IMG/VR virus record: IMGVR_UViG_3300046371_000410
Location: 1 to 28,786 of that record
Length of the DNA: 28,786 nucleotides
Direction: 5' to 3' (one strand)
From: a virus
This document shows positions 21,647 to 28,786 of the stretch, in pieces. The stretch's first letter is position 1, and each line of letters begins with the position of its first letter. Below the pieces are notes generated by a model. That model was not told where the DNA came from and did not search any database. It saw only the letters and a list, made by a program, of their open reading frames with translations. The translations under genes were made by a program, and so were the position numbers.

Positions 21647-22369
21647 ATGAAACTAATAATAGACGGAGACATGCTCCTTTATCGCTCAGGGTTTTCCTGT
21701 GAGGTCGAAGTGCGCTGGGACGATGACATCTGGACCTTACAGTCCAACGAAAACGAAATGAAAGGTCACTTTGATGTGGCCCTGAGTGGCCTTGTGAAAC
21801 TCATTGATCCTAAAGCAGAAGTGGTTGTGGCATTCTCTGATAAGGAGAACTACCGCTACGACATCTTCCCAGCCTACAAGGCCAACCGGAAGAACACAAG
21901 GAAACCACTAGGACTTAATGCCCTGCGTGACTGGGCCATTGAGAGCTACGACTCACGAGTGTTCCCACGCCTCGAGGCTGATGATGTTTGTGGTATTATG
22001 TGCACCAACGACAGGGACTGTGTGGCTGTAAGTGGCGACAAGGACTTTGGGACCTTACCGATCCGTTGGTTCAACATGAATACCAGAAGGATGAACGATG
22101 TCACCGAGGAGGAGGCAGACAACTTCCACCTTATCCAGACGCTTGCCGGGGACGCCACCGATGGCTACGGGGGAGTCAAAGGGATCGGCGTTAAGACTGG
22201 CCAAAGGCTCCTCGACAAGAAGGGATACACCTGGGACACTGTTGTTGAAGCATACGAGAAAGCAGGACTCACCGAGGATGATGCCTTAGTGACCGCCAGG
22301 CTCGCTCGGATACTACGTAACACCGACTATGATGGTGTTGATATTAAACTGTGGGAACCAAAACGATGA
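21647..22369 (+). CDS. 5'-3' exonuclease (T7 gp6-like)
   Basis: 240 residues from the ATG at 21647, four bases after the polymerase stop; an in-frame ATG at 21599 lies within the polymerase gene and would add a non-family N-terminus. Motifs of the FEN/5' nuclease fold are clear: LIIDGDMLLYRS (first acidic ligand), YRYDIFPAYKANRK, LEADDVCGIM, VSGDKDFGTLP, and GDATDGYGGVKGIGVKTGQR, the helix-hairpin-helix region. The final LWEPKR resembles the T7 gp6 end. The enzyme removes RNA primers and helps degrade host DNA for recycling into phage nucleotides. Its stop overlaps the next start by ATGA. Confidence 0.93.
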   Translation: MKLIIDGDMLLYRSGFSCEVEVRWDDDIWTLQSNENEMKGHFDVALSGLVKLIDPKAEVVVAFSDKENYRYDIFPAYKANRKNTRKPLGLNALRDWAIESYDSRVFPRLEADDVCGIMCTNDRDCVAVSGDKDFGTLPIRWFNMNTRRMNDVTEEEADNFHLIQTLAGDATDGYGGVKGIGVKTGQRLLDKKGYTWDTVVEAYEKAGLTEDDALVTARLARILRNTDYDGVDIKLWEPKR

Positions 22370-22743
22370 GAAAACTAACACCTGAAGAGATTGTTCTTCC
22401 CGACTCTGGGGAGCGCAGCGAATTCGATACGGGCGCAGTGCGAGACGCTATGCGCGGCAAAGGGATGCCTAGCTGCATTCCTACCGGGGCACTACGGGCA
22501 GTCGCTCGGCGCTTCGAGGACGGGGCCACCAAGTATGGACGAGACAACTGGTGCAAAGGGATTCCTTTGTCACGCTATGTTGATAGTTTGTATCGTCACT
22601 TGTGGTCGTATATGGATGGGGACACCTCAGAGGACCATGGTGGTGCAATCATTTGGAATGCTATGTGCCTCGTTGAGACCTCTGAGATGATCAAAGACGG
22701 GGACCTTCCAGCCGAACTCAACGACATAGACAAAGACGTATGA
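22366..22743 (+). CDS. dATP/dGTP diphosphohydrolase-like protein (former DUF5664)
   Basis: 125 residues from the ATG at 22366 (ATGA overlap with the exonuclease; a GTG at 22351 is less likely). It carries the order typical of this phage family: DSGERSEFDTGAVRDAMRGK (residues about 13-32), IPTGALRAVARRFEDGATKYG, NWCKGIPLSRYVDSLYRHLW, GDTSEDHGGAIIWNAMCL. The family name in domain databases is dATP/dGTP diphosphohydrolase N-terminal; it is an all-helical, probably MazG-related fold. Predicted role: shaping the nucleotide pool during replication, which fits its place after the exonuclease. The activity of this particular protein is not shown by the sequence, and no PurZ or other base-modification gene was found nearby. 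Confidence 0.72.
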   Translation: MRKLTPEEIVLPDSGERSEFDTGAVRDAMRGKGMPSCIPTGALRAVARRFEDGATKYGRDNWCKGIPLSRYVDSLYRHLWSYMDGDTSEDHGGAIIWNAMCLVETSEMIKDGDLPAELNDIDKDV

Positions 22744-22952
22744 GCTTATATGAATCTACTGATAGCTTCCCAGGGATACCTCTGAGCGTCTTAGAGGCCC
22801 TTGAGGAGGCATATCCCAAGAAGGACTTTGGTCCGACGGCTTCACTGAGACAACTGGACCACCACTACGGGCAGCGCTCAGTGATTGTGTTCCTTCGTCA
22901 ATTGTATGAAGAACAAAACCGTAATATTCTCAACAATACTAAAATAAGATAA
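22740..22952 (+). CDS. Small protein of unknown function, end of the replication operon
   Basis: 70 residues with an ATGA overlap to the preceding gene. The protein is amphipathic and mixed in charge: FPGIPLSVLEALEEAYPKKD, then SLRQLDHHYGQRSVIVFLRQ, and LYEEQNRNILNNTK. The central HHYGQRSVIVFLRQLYEEQ helix resembles small conserved proteins of marine T7-like phages found before the proline-rich virion protein. It lacks a metal or nucleotide motif. It is followed by a 3-base gap and the next ATG, suggesting read-through into the structural genes. Confidence 0.6.
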   Translation: MSLYESTDSFPGIPLSVLEALEEAYPKKDFGPTASLRQLDHHYGQRSVIVFLRQLYEEQNRNILNNTKIR

Positions 22953-22955
22953 GCC

Positions 22956-23150
22956 ATGTGTATGTCCGCTCCTAAGATGCCAGCCATTCCTAAACCGCCC
23001 GCACCGCCTCCGCCACCCACCAAGGTCGCGCAGAAGGTCGAAAGTGCTCGGATGCAAAAGCGCACTAAGGGCCCTCGTGGTCGTTCTTATCTTACTATCC
23101 CTAGATCTTCCGTGTCTGCCCCCAAGGGTGGAGTCGGTGTTAATGTATAA
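22956..23150 (+). CDS. Proline-rich small protein before the virion genes
   Basis: 64 residues: MCMSAPKMPAIPKPPAPPPP starts a Pro run, followed by a basic region (RMQKRTKGPRGRSYLTIPRS) and a Gly/Val end. Similar short proline-rich proteins with an MC-x-SAPKMP start occur ahead of the portal gene in cyanophage and pelagiphage podoviruses. T7 has its small virion/tail-assembly genes 6.7 and 7.3 at this place, and gp7.3 is needed for adsorption, so a small virion role is plausible. There is no Shine-Dalgarno. The Pro run can slow ribosomes without elongation factor P. Confidence 0.65.
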   Translation: MCMSAPKMPAIPKPPAPPPPPTKVAQKVESARMQKRTKGPRGRSYLTIPRSSVSAPKGGVGVNV

Positions 23151-23158
23151 ATAAAACC

Positions 23159-23461
23159 ATGCCTGAAATTAAAACAATCGGAACTGTGTCTCGCGATGTG
23201 ACTAGCGCCGCTGATATCGACATGACCTGGAATGGTAGCTCTGGAATGTTCGCTGTTATCGGCACATTCGGATCTGCCCAAATCAAGCTCCAACATAAGC
23301 TTGCGGACTCCTGGGTTGATATTGGTGAAGACGTTACGTTCACTGACGACGGCCAAGCACTGTTCACTACGGCCTCGAAAGAGCTCAAAGTTGACCTTAG
23401 TGCTGCCCCGACAAACGTAGACATCATTGTCGCGCCTGTCGCTGATAACAAAGCATTCTAA
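23159..23461 (+). CDS. Small beta-rich probable virion protein
   Basis: 100 residues. The pattern of alternating hydrophobic residues, MFAVIGTFGSAQIKLQHKL followed by SWVDIGEDVTFTDDGQALF and VDIIVAPVAD, predicts a compact beta-sandwich. It has no Cys and is mildly acidic. The lack of any enzyme motif, its place between the proline-rich protein and two fibre-type genes, and close spacing (8 bases before, 2 after) suggest a capsid decoration, adaptor or fibre-base protein. It is not matched to a specific family. Confidence 0.55.
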   Translation: MPEIKTIGTVSRDVTSAADIDMTWNGSSGMFAVIGTFGSAQIKLQHKLADSWVDIGEDVTFTDDGQALFTTASKELKVDLSAAPTNVDIIVAPVADNKAF

Positions 23462-23463
23462 TA

Positions 23464-25305
23464 ATGTCTCTTACCCGATCACTAACACGCCCTCTGACTC
23501 GTAAGATAAGTCGAGCAGACCTTACCCAAGGATTCGGAGGTAGCTTTAGCCCTTTTGCGCTAGACCCTTACCTTTTGTTTGACGCGCGTGACTCGATGGT
23601 CGGGACCCTGGAGAACCCAACGCTCGACTTGAACCCGGCGTTACCTGAGACACTCGACGTTATCACAGCGACCCGCGCAGGAATCGCGACCTACACAGAC
23701 CCCAACGGTAACATAGCGACCGCCAGTGCTGACACGGTGCGCGTTGATTACACGCAGGGAGCCGAGTTGACTCCGACGAAGTTTCAGCGGTTTGTGAATA
23801 CTGAGTTTGACCAAGCATACTGGTCGTTTAGCTCGCAGATGGGAAATCCGGTTTACAATTATGACACTGCTCCGAATGGAGAGCAGGAAGCCACCAGAAT
23901 TGTATCAAACGGAGGTTCTTATCCTCAAATCGTTGAGACTATAACAGGCTTAACTGTTGGACAGGAATACACCGCGAGCTTTTATGTTAAATCTGATGGG
24001 ACTTCACAGATTCAGCAGGCCACTCATTTTACAGGACTTTCTGGCGGTATAGGTTTTACACCGACAGATAATTGGGAGCGAGCAAGCTACACTATAACGG
24101 CTACTGCTACCACGCATAATTTTGTTATATTCACAAACAGTGGTTCTGCTCCTGCTTCATCATATCTTATTTGGGGGCCCCAAGTCGAAGAAGGCACAAC
24201 CGCGAGTTCCTTCGTGGAGAACACAACGGGAAGCCCGAAGTTTATCACGGGTGCGACCTACGGGCCGCGAGTGCCGATGATACTGGTGGAGCCGAGTGCG
24301 ACGAACTTGGTAGAATCATCGGACATCAACTCGGATTGGGGTTTTTATTCAAACGATTCAACTATTACCCAACACACGAGTGATTTAGGAGAAATAAACG
24401 CTTACGTTTTATCGCGAATAGGGAGTAACCAGAAAACGAGCTTGCAGCACGGTGACATAAGCGGAGGCTCAACGACAAACGCAACCGCTTCTTTGTTCTA
24501 CAAAAATATAGGGGAAGCGCGTTTCTTCCAGTTCTGGGATACTAATCTGAGCGGCAATAACTTCGTAAACGTTGATACCATAAGTGATGCATTTAACGCA
24601 TCTGCGGGGTCAGCTAAAATAACTAACCTTGGGAATGGTTGGAGGCGACTTGAATGGACGCGCCCCGATAGCGCCTCACAGAGCTCTGGCAAAATTAGGT
24701 TGAGCCTTGCTGACTCGTTAGGAGACTCCAGAAATTCAAATTTCGCAGGAACAGGAGGAATCGCTTTTGCGGGAGTTCAGCTTGAAGAAGGCGACGTAGC
24801 AACATCGTTCATCCCCACATCAGGCTCCACCGTGACGCGAGCCGCTGACAACCTTGTGATTTCCGGCAGTGACTTTAGCGGATTCTTTAATGCAAGTGAG
24901 GGGACGGTTTACACTGAGTTTGTGCCTACTCAAGCAAGTGCTGGCCGTTATGTATGGTCAATAAATAATGGAACTTATTCCAGCCGAACGTTCCAAAACA
25001 TACTATCCAATCTTCAGCTCACGAATACTTACCGCATCAATAATTCGGATTCTTTTTTGCAAACAATTACGACTCATAACGTTTCGCCTAATGAAATTAA
25101 TAGAACGGCGTTTACTTATAGTTCAGACCTTTTTCAAAGTTCTATTGATGGGAACAATTCTTCATCGAACAGCGGCGCAACTACTAGTGCCTTCAATAAG
25201 CTTAACCTTGGAGCGACAGCCGTTAGCTCAGACATTAACACCTATGCGCTTACAGGTCATGTGAAACGCCTAATCTACTGGCCTTATTCGTCTGACCGTC
25301 TCTAA
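23464..25305 (+). CDS. Modular fibre/spike-type virion protein with lectin-like domains
   Basis: 613 residues. The N-terminus (about 1-60) is distinct and includes SLTRSLTRPLTRKISRADLT, perhaps the anchor. Next come two related carbohydrate-binding-like modules. The first spans about 115-262, with ELTPTKFQRFVNTEF, ASFYVKSDG and WGPQVEEGTTASSFVENT. The second spans about 275-465, with LVEPSATNLVESS, NGWRRLEWT and GVQLEEGDVATSFIPTSGST. The QLEEG-ATSFIPTSGSTVTRAAD signature is typical of phage head-spike and minor fibre proteins. The last 140 residues (from SGSDFSGFFNASEGTVYTEF to LTGHVKRLIYWPYSS) look like a concanavalin A/LamG jelly roll. No signal peptide, protease or hydrolase motif was seen. 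Likely exposed on the virion and involved in binding cell-surface glycans; the attachment site on the particle is unknown. Confidence 0.72.
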   Translation: MSLTRSLTRPLTRKISRADLTQGFGGSFSPFALDPYLLFDARDSMVGTLENPTLDLNPALPETLDVITATRAGIATYTDPNGNIATASADTVRVDYTQGAELTPTKFQRFVNTEFDQAYWSFSSQMGNPVYNYDTAPNGEQEATRIVSNGGSYPQIVETITGLTVGQEYTASFYVKSDGTSQIQQATHFTGLSGGIGFTPTDNWERASYTITATATTHNFVIFTNSGSAPASSYLIWGPQVEEGTTASSFVENTTGSPKFITGATYGPRVPMILVEPSATNLVESSDINSDWGFYSNDSTITQHTSDLGEINAYVLSRIGSNQKTSLQHGDISGGSTTNATASLFYKNIGEARFFQFWDTNLSGNNFVNVDTISDAFNASAGSAKITNLGNGWRRLEWTRPDSASQSSGKIRLSLADSLGDSRNSNFAGTGGIAFAGVQLEEGDVATSFIPTSGSTVTRAADNLVISGSDFSGFFNASEGTVYTEFVPTQASAGRYVWSINNGTYSSRTFQNILSNLQLTNTYRINNSDSFLQTITTHNVSPNEINRTAFTYSSDLFQSSIDGNNSSSNSGATTSAFNKLNLGATAVSSDINTYALTGHVKRLIYWPYSSDRL

Positions 25306-25320
25306 CTTTATATTTAACAA

Positions 25321-28053
25321 ATGGCACTCAATCTATCAACCCTGACCAGCCCAGCGAACAGTTCTGTTCTTGAGGAGGTAAATACAACAGCCGATTTTCT
25401 GGAAAGCGTCCCTGTTTTTCGCAATCTTTCTAGAGGGAGCAACAAGGGCGGCGATGCGAAACAAGACGTGGCACTCAATCAGCCCAAGGCGTTGCCGCTC
25501 GCTGCCAATGGTAAAGGCTATTGTTATCTTCCGGTCACCACTGGAAACGCTCCGGGTGTTACTTTTCCTGCTATTGGAGTTAACGATAACTTTGTGTTAG
25601 AGATGGTGGTTTATATTGTGAACGTGGAAGATTTCCATGTCGTCTCTGGTTCTAACAGTCACAGAATTTTGATTTACAGCCCCAGCGGAGTCCCATCCTT
25701 TCAATATCGCGATGGTTCAAACAACAATAACGCAGCCCTAAGCGGCTCTCTATCGGCGGGCCTAAGCACTCTCAGGTTTGAAAAAACAGGCAGCACTTTG
25801 GTATTTAAGCAGAACGGGGCGGTAAAAGGAACTCTTAATAATATTACAGCAGCCCCTACGTTTACGCACCTTAGTTTTAATGGTCAGTTCTCAACGTCTC
25901 GACTCCCGCTTAACGGATACATTCAAACCTGTACGTTATCTATCGGCGGCACTCAGCAACTTAACGTTGACTTCACGGCCACCAACGTCCGCCACGGTGA
26001 CACCAAGTTCAAATGCGCGACTGGCCAAGTGGTAACAATCAATCAATCCGGCAACGACCCAGCGACGATTATCAAGAAGCCGGTGTTGAGGTTTGATGGA
26101 AGTGATGACTTCATGAAGGGAGTGTTTGGCCAGACAATTAATGGTGGTTACATGTTTATGGCCTTTAGTGTGCTTGGTGATGGAGGTAACTCAAGCGGCA
26201 GAGTGTTCACTGTTAGTTCAAACGGGGTCACAGACACAGCTTCAAGTGGCGCACTTTTTTCTTACAGAGGCGGAGTAACTAGTGATTTACAAAGTTACTT
26301 TGCCGGTGCTATCAGAAATACACAAAGTGGTATGTTCGACGATTCAAACGGCGATATATTGCATGAAGCTTTGATAAAAAACGGAAGCCAAAAAGGTGGA
26401 GTCAACAACGCAAACTTTTTAAATACTACTCTTTCAACTACCATCGACGCTGAAGAGTTTAATATTTCGTGTAATCCAACTGACACTGAGGCGCGGAACA
26501 CCGCCATAGACCTCGAATACCTCGCACTCTTCCCTGCGTCCATCACCGATGCCCAAGCTGACGACGTTCGCAACTACATCAATAACCGGAACAACGTGTT
26601 TGATCTCAAGGACGGCTTTGGGTACTACTTCTTTGACCCTCAGATTTTCCCTATTGCTTATCCTGCTGCCTTTGTGAGCTTTTGGGGTGGTAATATTGTT
26701 GGTTCAGATAATACACTTAACGCTTCTGTTAGCCAATCTGTAGTCAACCACCGACCAACACGGGATGGCTACAAGGTTACATTTAACGACAACGGTGACC
26801 ACCTTGTGGTTGCAAGTCCACTGTCAGGAGGGCAAGCTGGCTGGCAAATCGTAGGCACGTCACTCGGAACCTTTGCGTATCGCGTGAATGCCAATGCGGT
26901 CACTGAGCTGAATCTTTTGGGTAACTTAGGTAACGCATCGTATCGCAAAACTGGTGATTTGTATGGTATTATATTATTACCAGAATCGGCAACTGGTGCA
27001 GATATTGAGGCGGCGCGTAAATTGTTAATCGACCGAGGCGCGGCAGACGGCGTGACCGGCACAAGCCTTTCTCAGTATTTTAGAGAGCGAGCTGACATTG
27101 TAGATTTTCATAACGTAGATACATCAAATATTTCGTCCTTAACCAGCTCATGGTCTAACTGCTCCTCCCTTACATTCTTCCCCCTGCTCGACTTCTCATC
27201 AGGAACGAACTTTTACCAAACATGGTTTAATTGCTCCTCCCTTAAGTCCTTTCCGTTAATTGATGCTTCATCAGGAACGAACTTTTACCGAGCATGGCGG
27301 TCTTGCATATCCCTCAATGATTTTGCAGCTATCGACGCTAGAAATGGGACTTCTTTCCAAGAAGCATGGCAAAACTGCTCGTCCCTAACGTCATTCCCGG
27401 CTGGCGCAAAGCTCGGCACGGAGGCGAACAATGTGAACTTTACGAGCGCATGGCAGCAAAGTGGACTCACTTCGTTTAGCACTCCGTTACCTACTGCGAC
27501 AAGCGTGAATCAGGCATGGCATCAGTGCGCTTTGCTCACAAGTTTTAGCTCAGACCTGTCGGCAGTGACTACCGCGAACTACGCATGGTTAAGCTGCACG
27601 TCACTCACTAGTTTTGATACGCCTCTGCCATCAGCGACTCAAATGCTCCTCGCATGGTATAACTGCTCCTCACTCACAAGTTTTAGCTCAGAGCTTCCCT
27701 CAGCGGTTAACGTGAATCAGGCATGGTTAAACTGCACGTCACTCACAGATTTCTCAGCCGATGTCTTTGCTAACTGGAATCCATCAAGCATAACAACAGG
27801 AGTCTTCAACTTAGCATGGGACGGCTGCGTGGCACTCACGGCCCAATCGGTCGAGAACATCCTGACATCCATCGACACATCAGGCCAATACGCAACGTCT
27901 ACCGGAGCATCTGGTGGCTCGGCTTTGGCTGACGCTGGCATCGACATCGACTACAATACAGCCACTGGTTCACTCAGTGCCGCGACGAACACCGCAGTAA
28001 CATCACTCAAGTCCAAAGGCTGGAGCATCATTGTTAACAACGTAACACTTTAA
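25321..28053 (+). CDS. Large fibre-type virion protein with LamG-like and leucine-rich-type repeats
   Basis: 910 residues. Residues about 45-225 and 250-440 look like two LamG/ConA-like jelly rolls (for example VLEMVVYIVNVEDFHVVSG, and LRFDGSDDFMKGVFG with the closing helix ITDAQADDVRNYINNRN). Residues about 440-595 are a mixed domain. From W611 to about 850 there are ten units of W-x2-(C)-x2-L-x2-F, similar to BspA-type or DUF285 leucine-rich repeats, with Trp in place of the usual Phe. The C-terminus (QSVENILTSIDTSG, then a helical ALADAGIDIDYN stretch ending KGWSIIVNNVTL) caps the repeat. No T7 gp17 N-terminal anchor is present. Expected role: receptor or surface recognition. It sits right before two small acidic genes and the portal start, an unusual place for a tail-fibre-type gene. 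Part of the repeat is nearly identical in DNA. Confidence 0.72.
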   Translation: MALNLSTLTSPANSSVLEEVNTTADFLESVPVFRNLSRGSNKGGDAKQDVALNQPKALPLAANGKGYCYLPVTTGNAPGVTFPAIGVNDNFVLEMVVYIVNVEDFHVVSGSNSHRILIYSPSGVPSFQYRDGSNNNNAALSGSLSAGLSTLRFEKTGSTLVFKQNGAVKGTLNNITAAPTFTHLSFNGQFSTSRLPLNGYIQTCTLSIGGTQQLNVDFTATNVRHGDTKFKCATGQVVTINQSGNDPATIIKKPVLRFDGSDDFMKGVFGQTINGGYMFMAFSVLGDGGNSSGRVFTVSSNGVTDTASSGALFSYRGGVTSDLQSYFAGAIRNTQSGMFDDSNGDILHEALIKNGSQKGGVNNANFLNTTLSTTIDAEEFNISCNPTDTEARNTAIDLEYLALFPASITDAQADDVRNYINNRNNVFDLKDGFGYYFFDPQIFPIAYPAAFVSFWGGNIVGSDNTLNASVSQSVVNHRPTRDGYKVTFNDNGDHLVVASPLSGGQAGWQIVGTSLGTFAYRVNANAVTELNLLGNLGNASYRKTGDLYGIILLPESATGADIEAARKLLIDRGAADGVTGTSLSQYFRERADIVDFHNVDTSNISSLTSSWSNCSSLTFFPLLDFSSGTNFYQTWFNCSSLKSFPLIDASSGTNFYRAWRSCISLNDFAAIDARNGTSFQEAWQNCSSLTSFPAGAKLGTEANNVNFTSAWQQSGLTSFSTPLPTATSVNQAWHQCALLTSFSSDLSAVTTANYAWLSCTSLTSFDTPLPSATQMLLAWYNCSSLTSFSSELPSAVNVNQAWLNCTSLTDFSADVFANWNPSSITTGVFNLAWDGCVALTAQSVENILTSIDTSGQYATSTGASGGSALADAGIDIDYNTATGSLSAATNTAVTSLKSKGWSIIVNNVTL
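27127..27860 (+). repeat. Ten-copy W-x2-C-x2-L-x2-F repeat region
   Basis: The codons for Trp start at 27151 (W611) and end at 27817 (W833); units are 22-31 codons, most often 23-24. The DNA contains near-identical blocks: TCATCAGGAACGAACTTTTA at 27196 and 27268 (72 bases apart), CTCACAAGTTTTAGCTCAGA at 27535 and 27673 (138 apart), GCATGGTTAA-CTGCACGTCACTCAC at 27583 and 27721 (138 apart), and CGTGAATCAGGCATGG at 27504 and 27711 (207 apart). These are whole multiples of codons and of repeat units, consistent with recent duplication by recombination. Confidence 0.85.
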
Positions 28054-28056
28054 GTA

Positions 28057-28392
28057 ATGACAGACGAAACTCATCGATTCTTCCGCTTCAGCAACGAGGC
28101 ATCCTACGAGCAACTCACAGCCGCTGGTAACACCGCAAGGAACTTACCAGACGGCAACGGAACTGACAGGTGGTTAGCACTGTGGGATAAGACTTTCTTA
28201 GACCCAGAGACCAACAGCGACAGGTTGTATTGTGTTAAGCGCAGTGGTATCCTTGAGACCGACGACTTTGACCTAGAGGGTATCGAAGAGATTAACCTTG
28301 AGACCTACCTTCAACGCCTACGCTGGGAGCCACCTATCGAAGAAGACCTAGAGATGGAAGATGAGTTAGAACTACTAGACCTACCTGACTAA
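28057..28392 (+). CDS. Small acidic protein after the fibre gene, unknown function
   Basis: 111 residues, acidic (many Asp and Glu in the last third: EEDLEMEDELELLDLPD). The middle has a compact core, FFRFSNEASYEQLTAAGN, DRWLALWDKTFLDPETNSDR and LYCVKRSGILETDDFDL. It follows the fibre gene by 3 bases and overlaps the next gene by TAATG. Small acidic proteins after fibre genes often serve as fibre assembly factors or bind the tip, so that is the first hypothesis; another is a head-assembly helper for the downstream portal. No known domain recognised. Confidence 0.6.
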   Translation: MTDETHRFFRFSNEASYEQLTAAGNTARNLPDGNGTDRWLALWDKTFLDPETNSDRLYCVKRSGILETDDFDLEGIEEINLETYLQRLRWEPPIEEDLEMEDELELLDLPD

Positions 28393-28730
28393 TGGACGAA
28401 CAACAAGAACCACTTACAGAAATCGAACAGTCACGCGCTGACACAGGGTTTCGTTATTACGTCGTCAAACCCGACGAACTCTACACGGGACTTGTTGCAG
28501 CCGTAGACTCTGACCGTGGGTATCCGAACAAGCAAGGCACAACACTTACCGGACTACCACCTGTGGCTAACCTGGCTGAAGCTACCGACGGCTCAGGGCG
28601 ACTTATAGCCATCGACTGCTGGAGATTCACCGCTAACGATGACGCGATGCTTGAAGATGCCGAGGGTGTCCAAGAGCTTACTCAACTAGAATTTTTATCA
28701 ATCAAACCTCAACCCGAGGAACTACTTTAA
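28392..28730 (+). CDS. Second small acidic protein before the portal, unknown function
   Basis: 112 residues with a TAATG overlap to the preceding gene. Acidic; the central part is DSDRGYPNKQGTTLTGLPPV followed by IAIDCWRFTANDDAML, and the end is rich in Gln and Glu (LSIKPQPEELL). The pair of tandem small acidic genes shares no clear sequence similarity. No enzyme motif. A fibre-assembly or virion-accessory role is suggested by position only. Confidence 0.58.
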   Translation: MDEQQEPLTEIEQSRADTGFRYYVVKPDELYTGLVAAVDSDRGYPNKQGTTLTGLPPVANLAEATDGSGRLIAIDCWRFTANDDAMLEDAEGVQELTQLEFLSIKPQPEELL

Positions 28731-28742
28731 CAACAATAACAC

Positions 28743-28786
28743 ATGCACGTCGAGACAGCACAGCAACTCTATACCACCCTAGAAGG
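28743..28786 (+). CDS. Start of the next gene, probable portal (head-tail connector)
   Basis: Only the first 14 codons are visible: MHVETAQQLYTTLE, open to the right edge. A short CA-rich leader (AACAACAATAACAC) precedes the ATG. The A-x-x-LY-x-x-LE pattern resembles the N-terminus of T7-type portal proteins, which start with a helix of this kind, and T7 synteny places gene 8 here. With so few residues this is tentative. Confidence 0.4.
   Translation, partial: MHVETAQQLYTTLE

Noticed and set aside
22351-22365. GTG start for the diphosphohydrolase-like gene
   Set aside because: The ATG at 22366 makes the ATGA overlap seen at most other joints here.
1-28786. Prophage or temperate phage
   Set aside because: No integrase, excisionase, repressor or attachment core was found; the whole gene set is that of a T7-type lytic phage, though the unseen part could change this.

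Overview
The window is about three quarters of the genome of a T7-like podovirus (Autographivirales type). The diagnostic set is a single-subunit RNA polymerase with T7 motifs, followed in T7 order by a gp2.5-type ssDNA-binding protein, endonuclease I, primase-helicase, family A DNA polymerase and 5'-3' exonuclease. Terminases and large internal virion proteins lie at the other end. No integrase, repressor or tRNA was seen, which suggests a strictly lytic phage. The proline-rich pre-portal protein, the short family A polymerase and the dATP/dGTP diphosphohydrolase-like protein resemble marine (cyano-/pelagiphage-like) podoviruses; the host cannot be named from this sequence.

Layout. 1-11224: end of a gp14-like internal protein, a 1068-aa internal virion protein with a C-terminal glucosaminidase-like domain (gp15 position), an 1826-aa ejection protein with an HExxH metallopeptidase motif (gp16 position), a holin candidate, TerS, a small HNH protein and TerL. 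11225-12161: a mostly non-coding stretch with one small gene, a strong terminator and several families of short repeats. In a T7 genome the right and left physical ends meet here, so the sequence probably runs through a joined end. 12162-13996: seven small, overlapping early genes, including one with a possible distant helix-hairpin-helix link. 13997-14398: a terminator and a second helically phased repeat array. 14399-22952: RNA polymerase and the replication/nucleotide module, many genes overlapping by ATGA. 22956-28786: a proline-rich protein, small virion-type proteins, two large lectin-like or repeat-bearing fibre-type proteins, two acidic proteins and the first codons of a likely portal gene.

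How it works together: host RNA polymerase should read the early genes, the phage RNA polymerase then reads the replication and virion genes, exonuclease and endonuclease I degrade host DNA and resolve concatemers, and TerS/TerL package them. The missing ~10 kb should hold portal, scaffold, major capsid, tail tubes and most of gp14.

Most unusual points: two arrays of TTAG/TAAG motifs spaced by one helical turn; repeat families and palindromes at the probable genome-end junction; a strong terminator ahead of the RNA polymerase gene; an HNH gene between terS and terL with near-identical 8-base overlaps on both sides; fibre-type genes placed before the portal instead of after gp16; and a ten-copy W-x2-C-x2-L repeat in the 910-aa protein.
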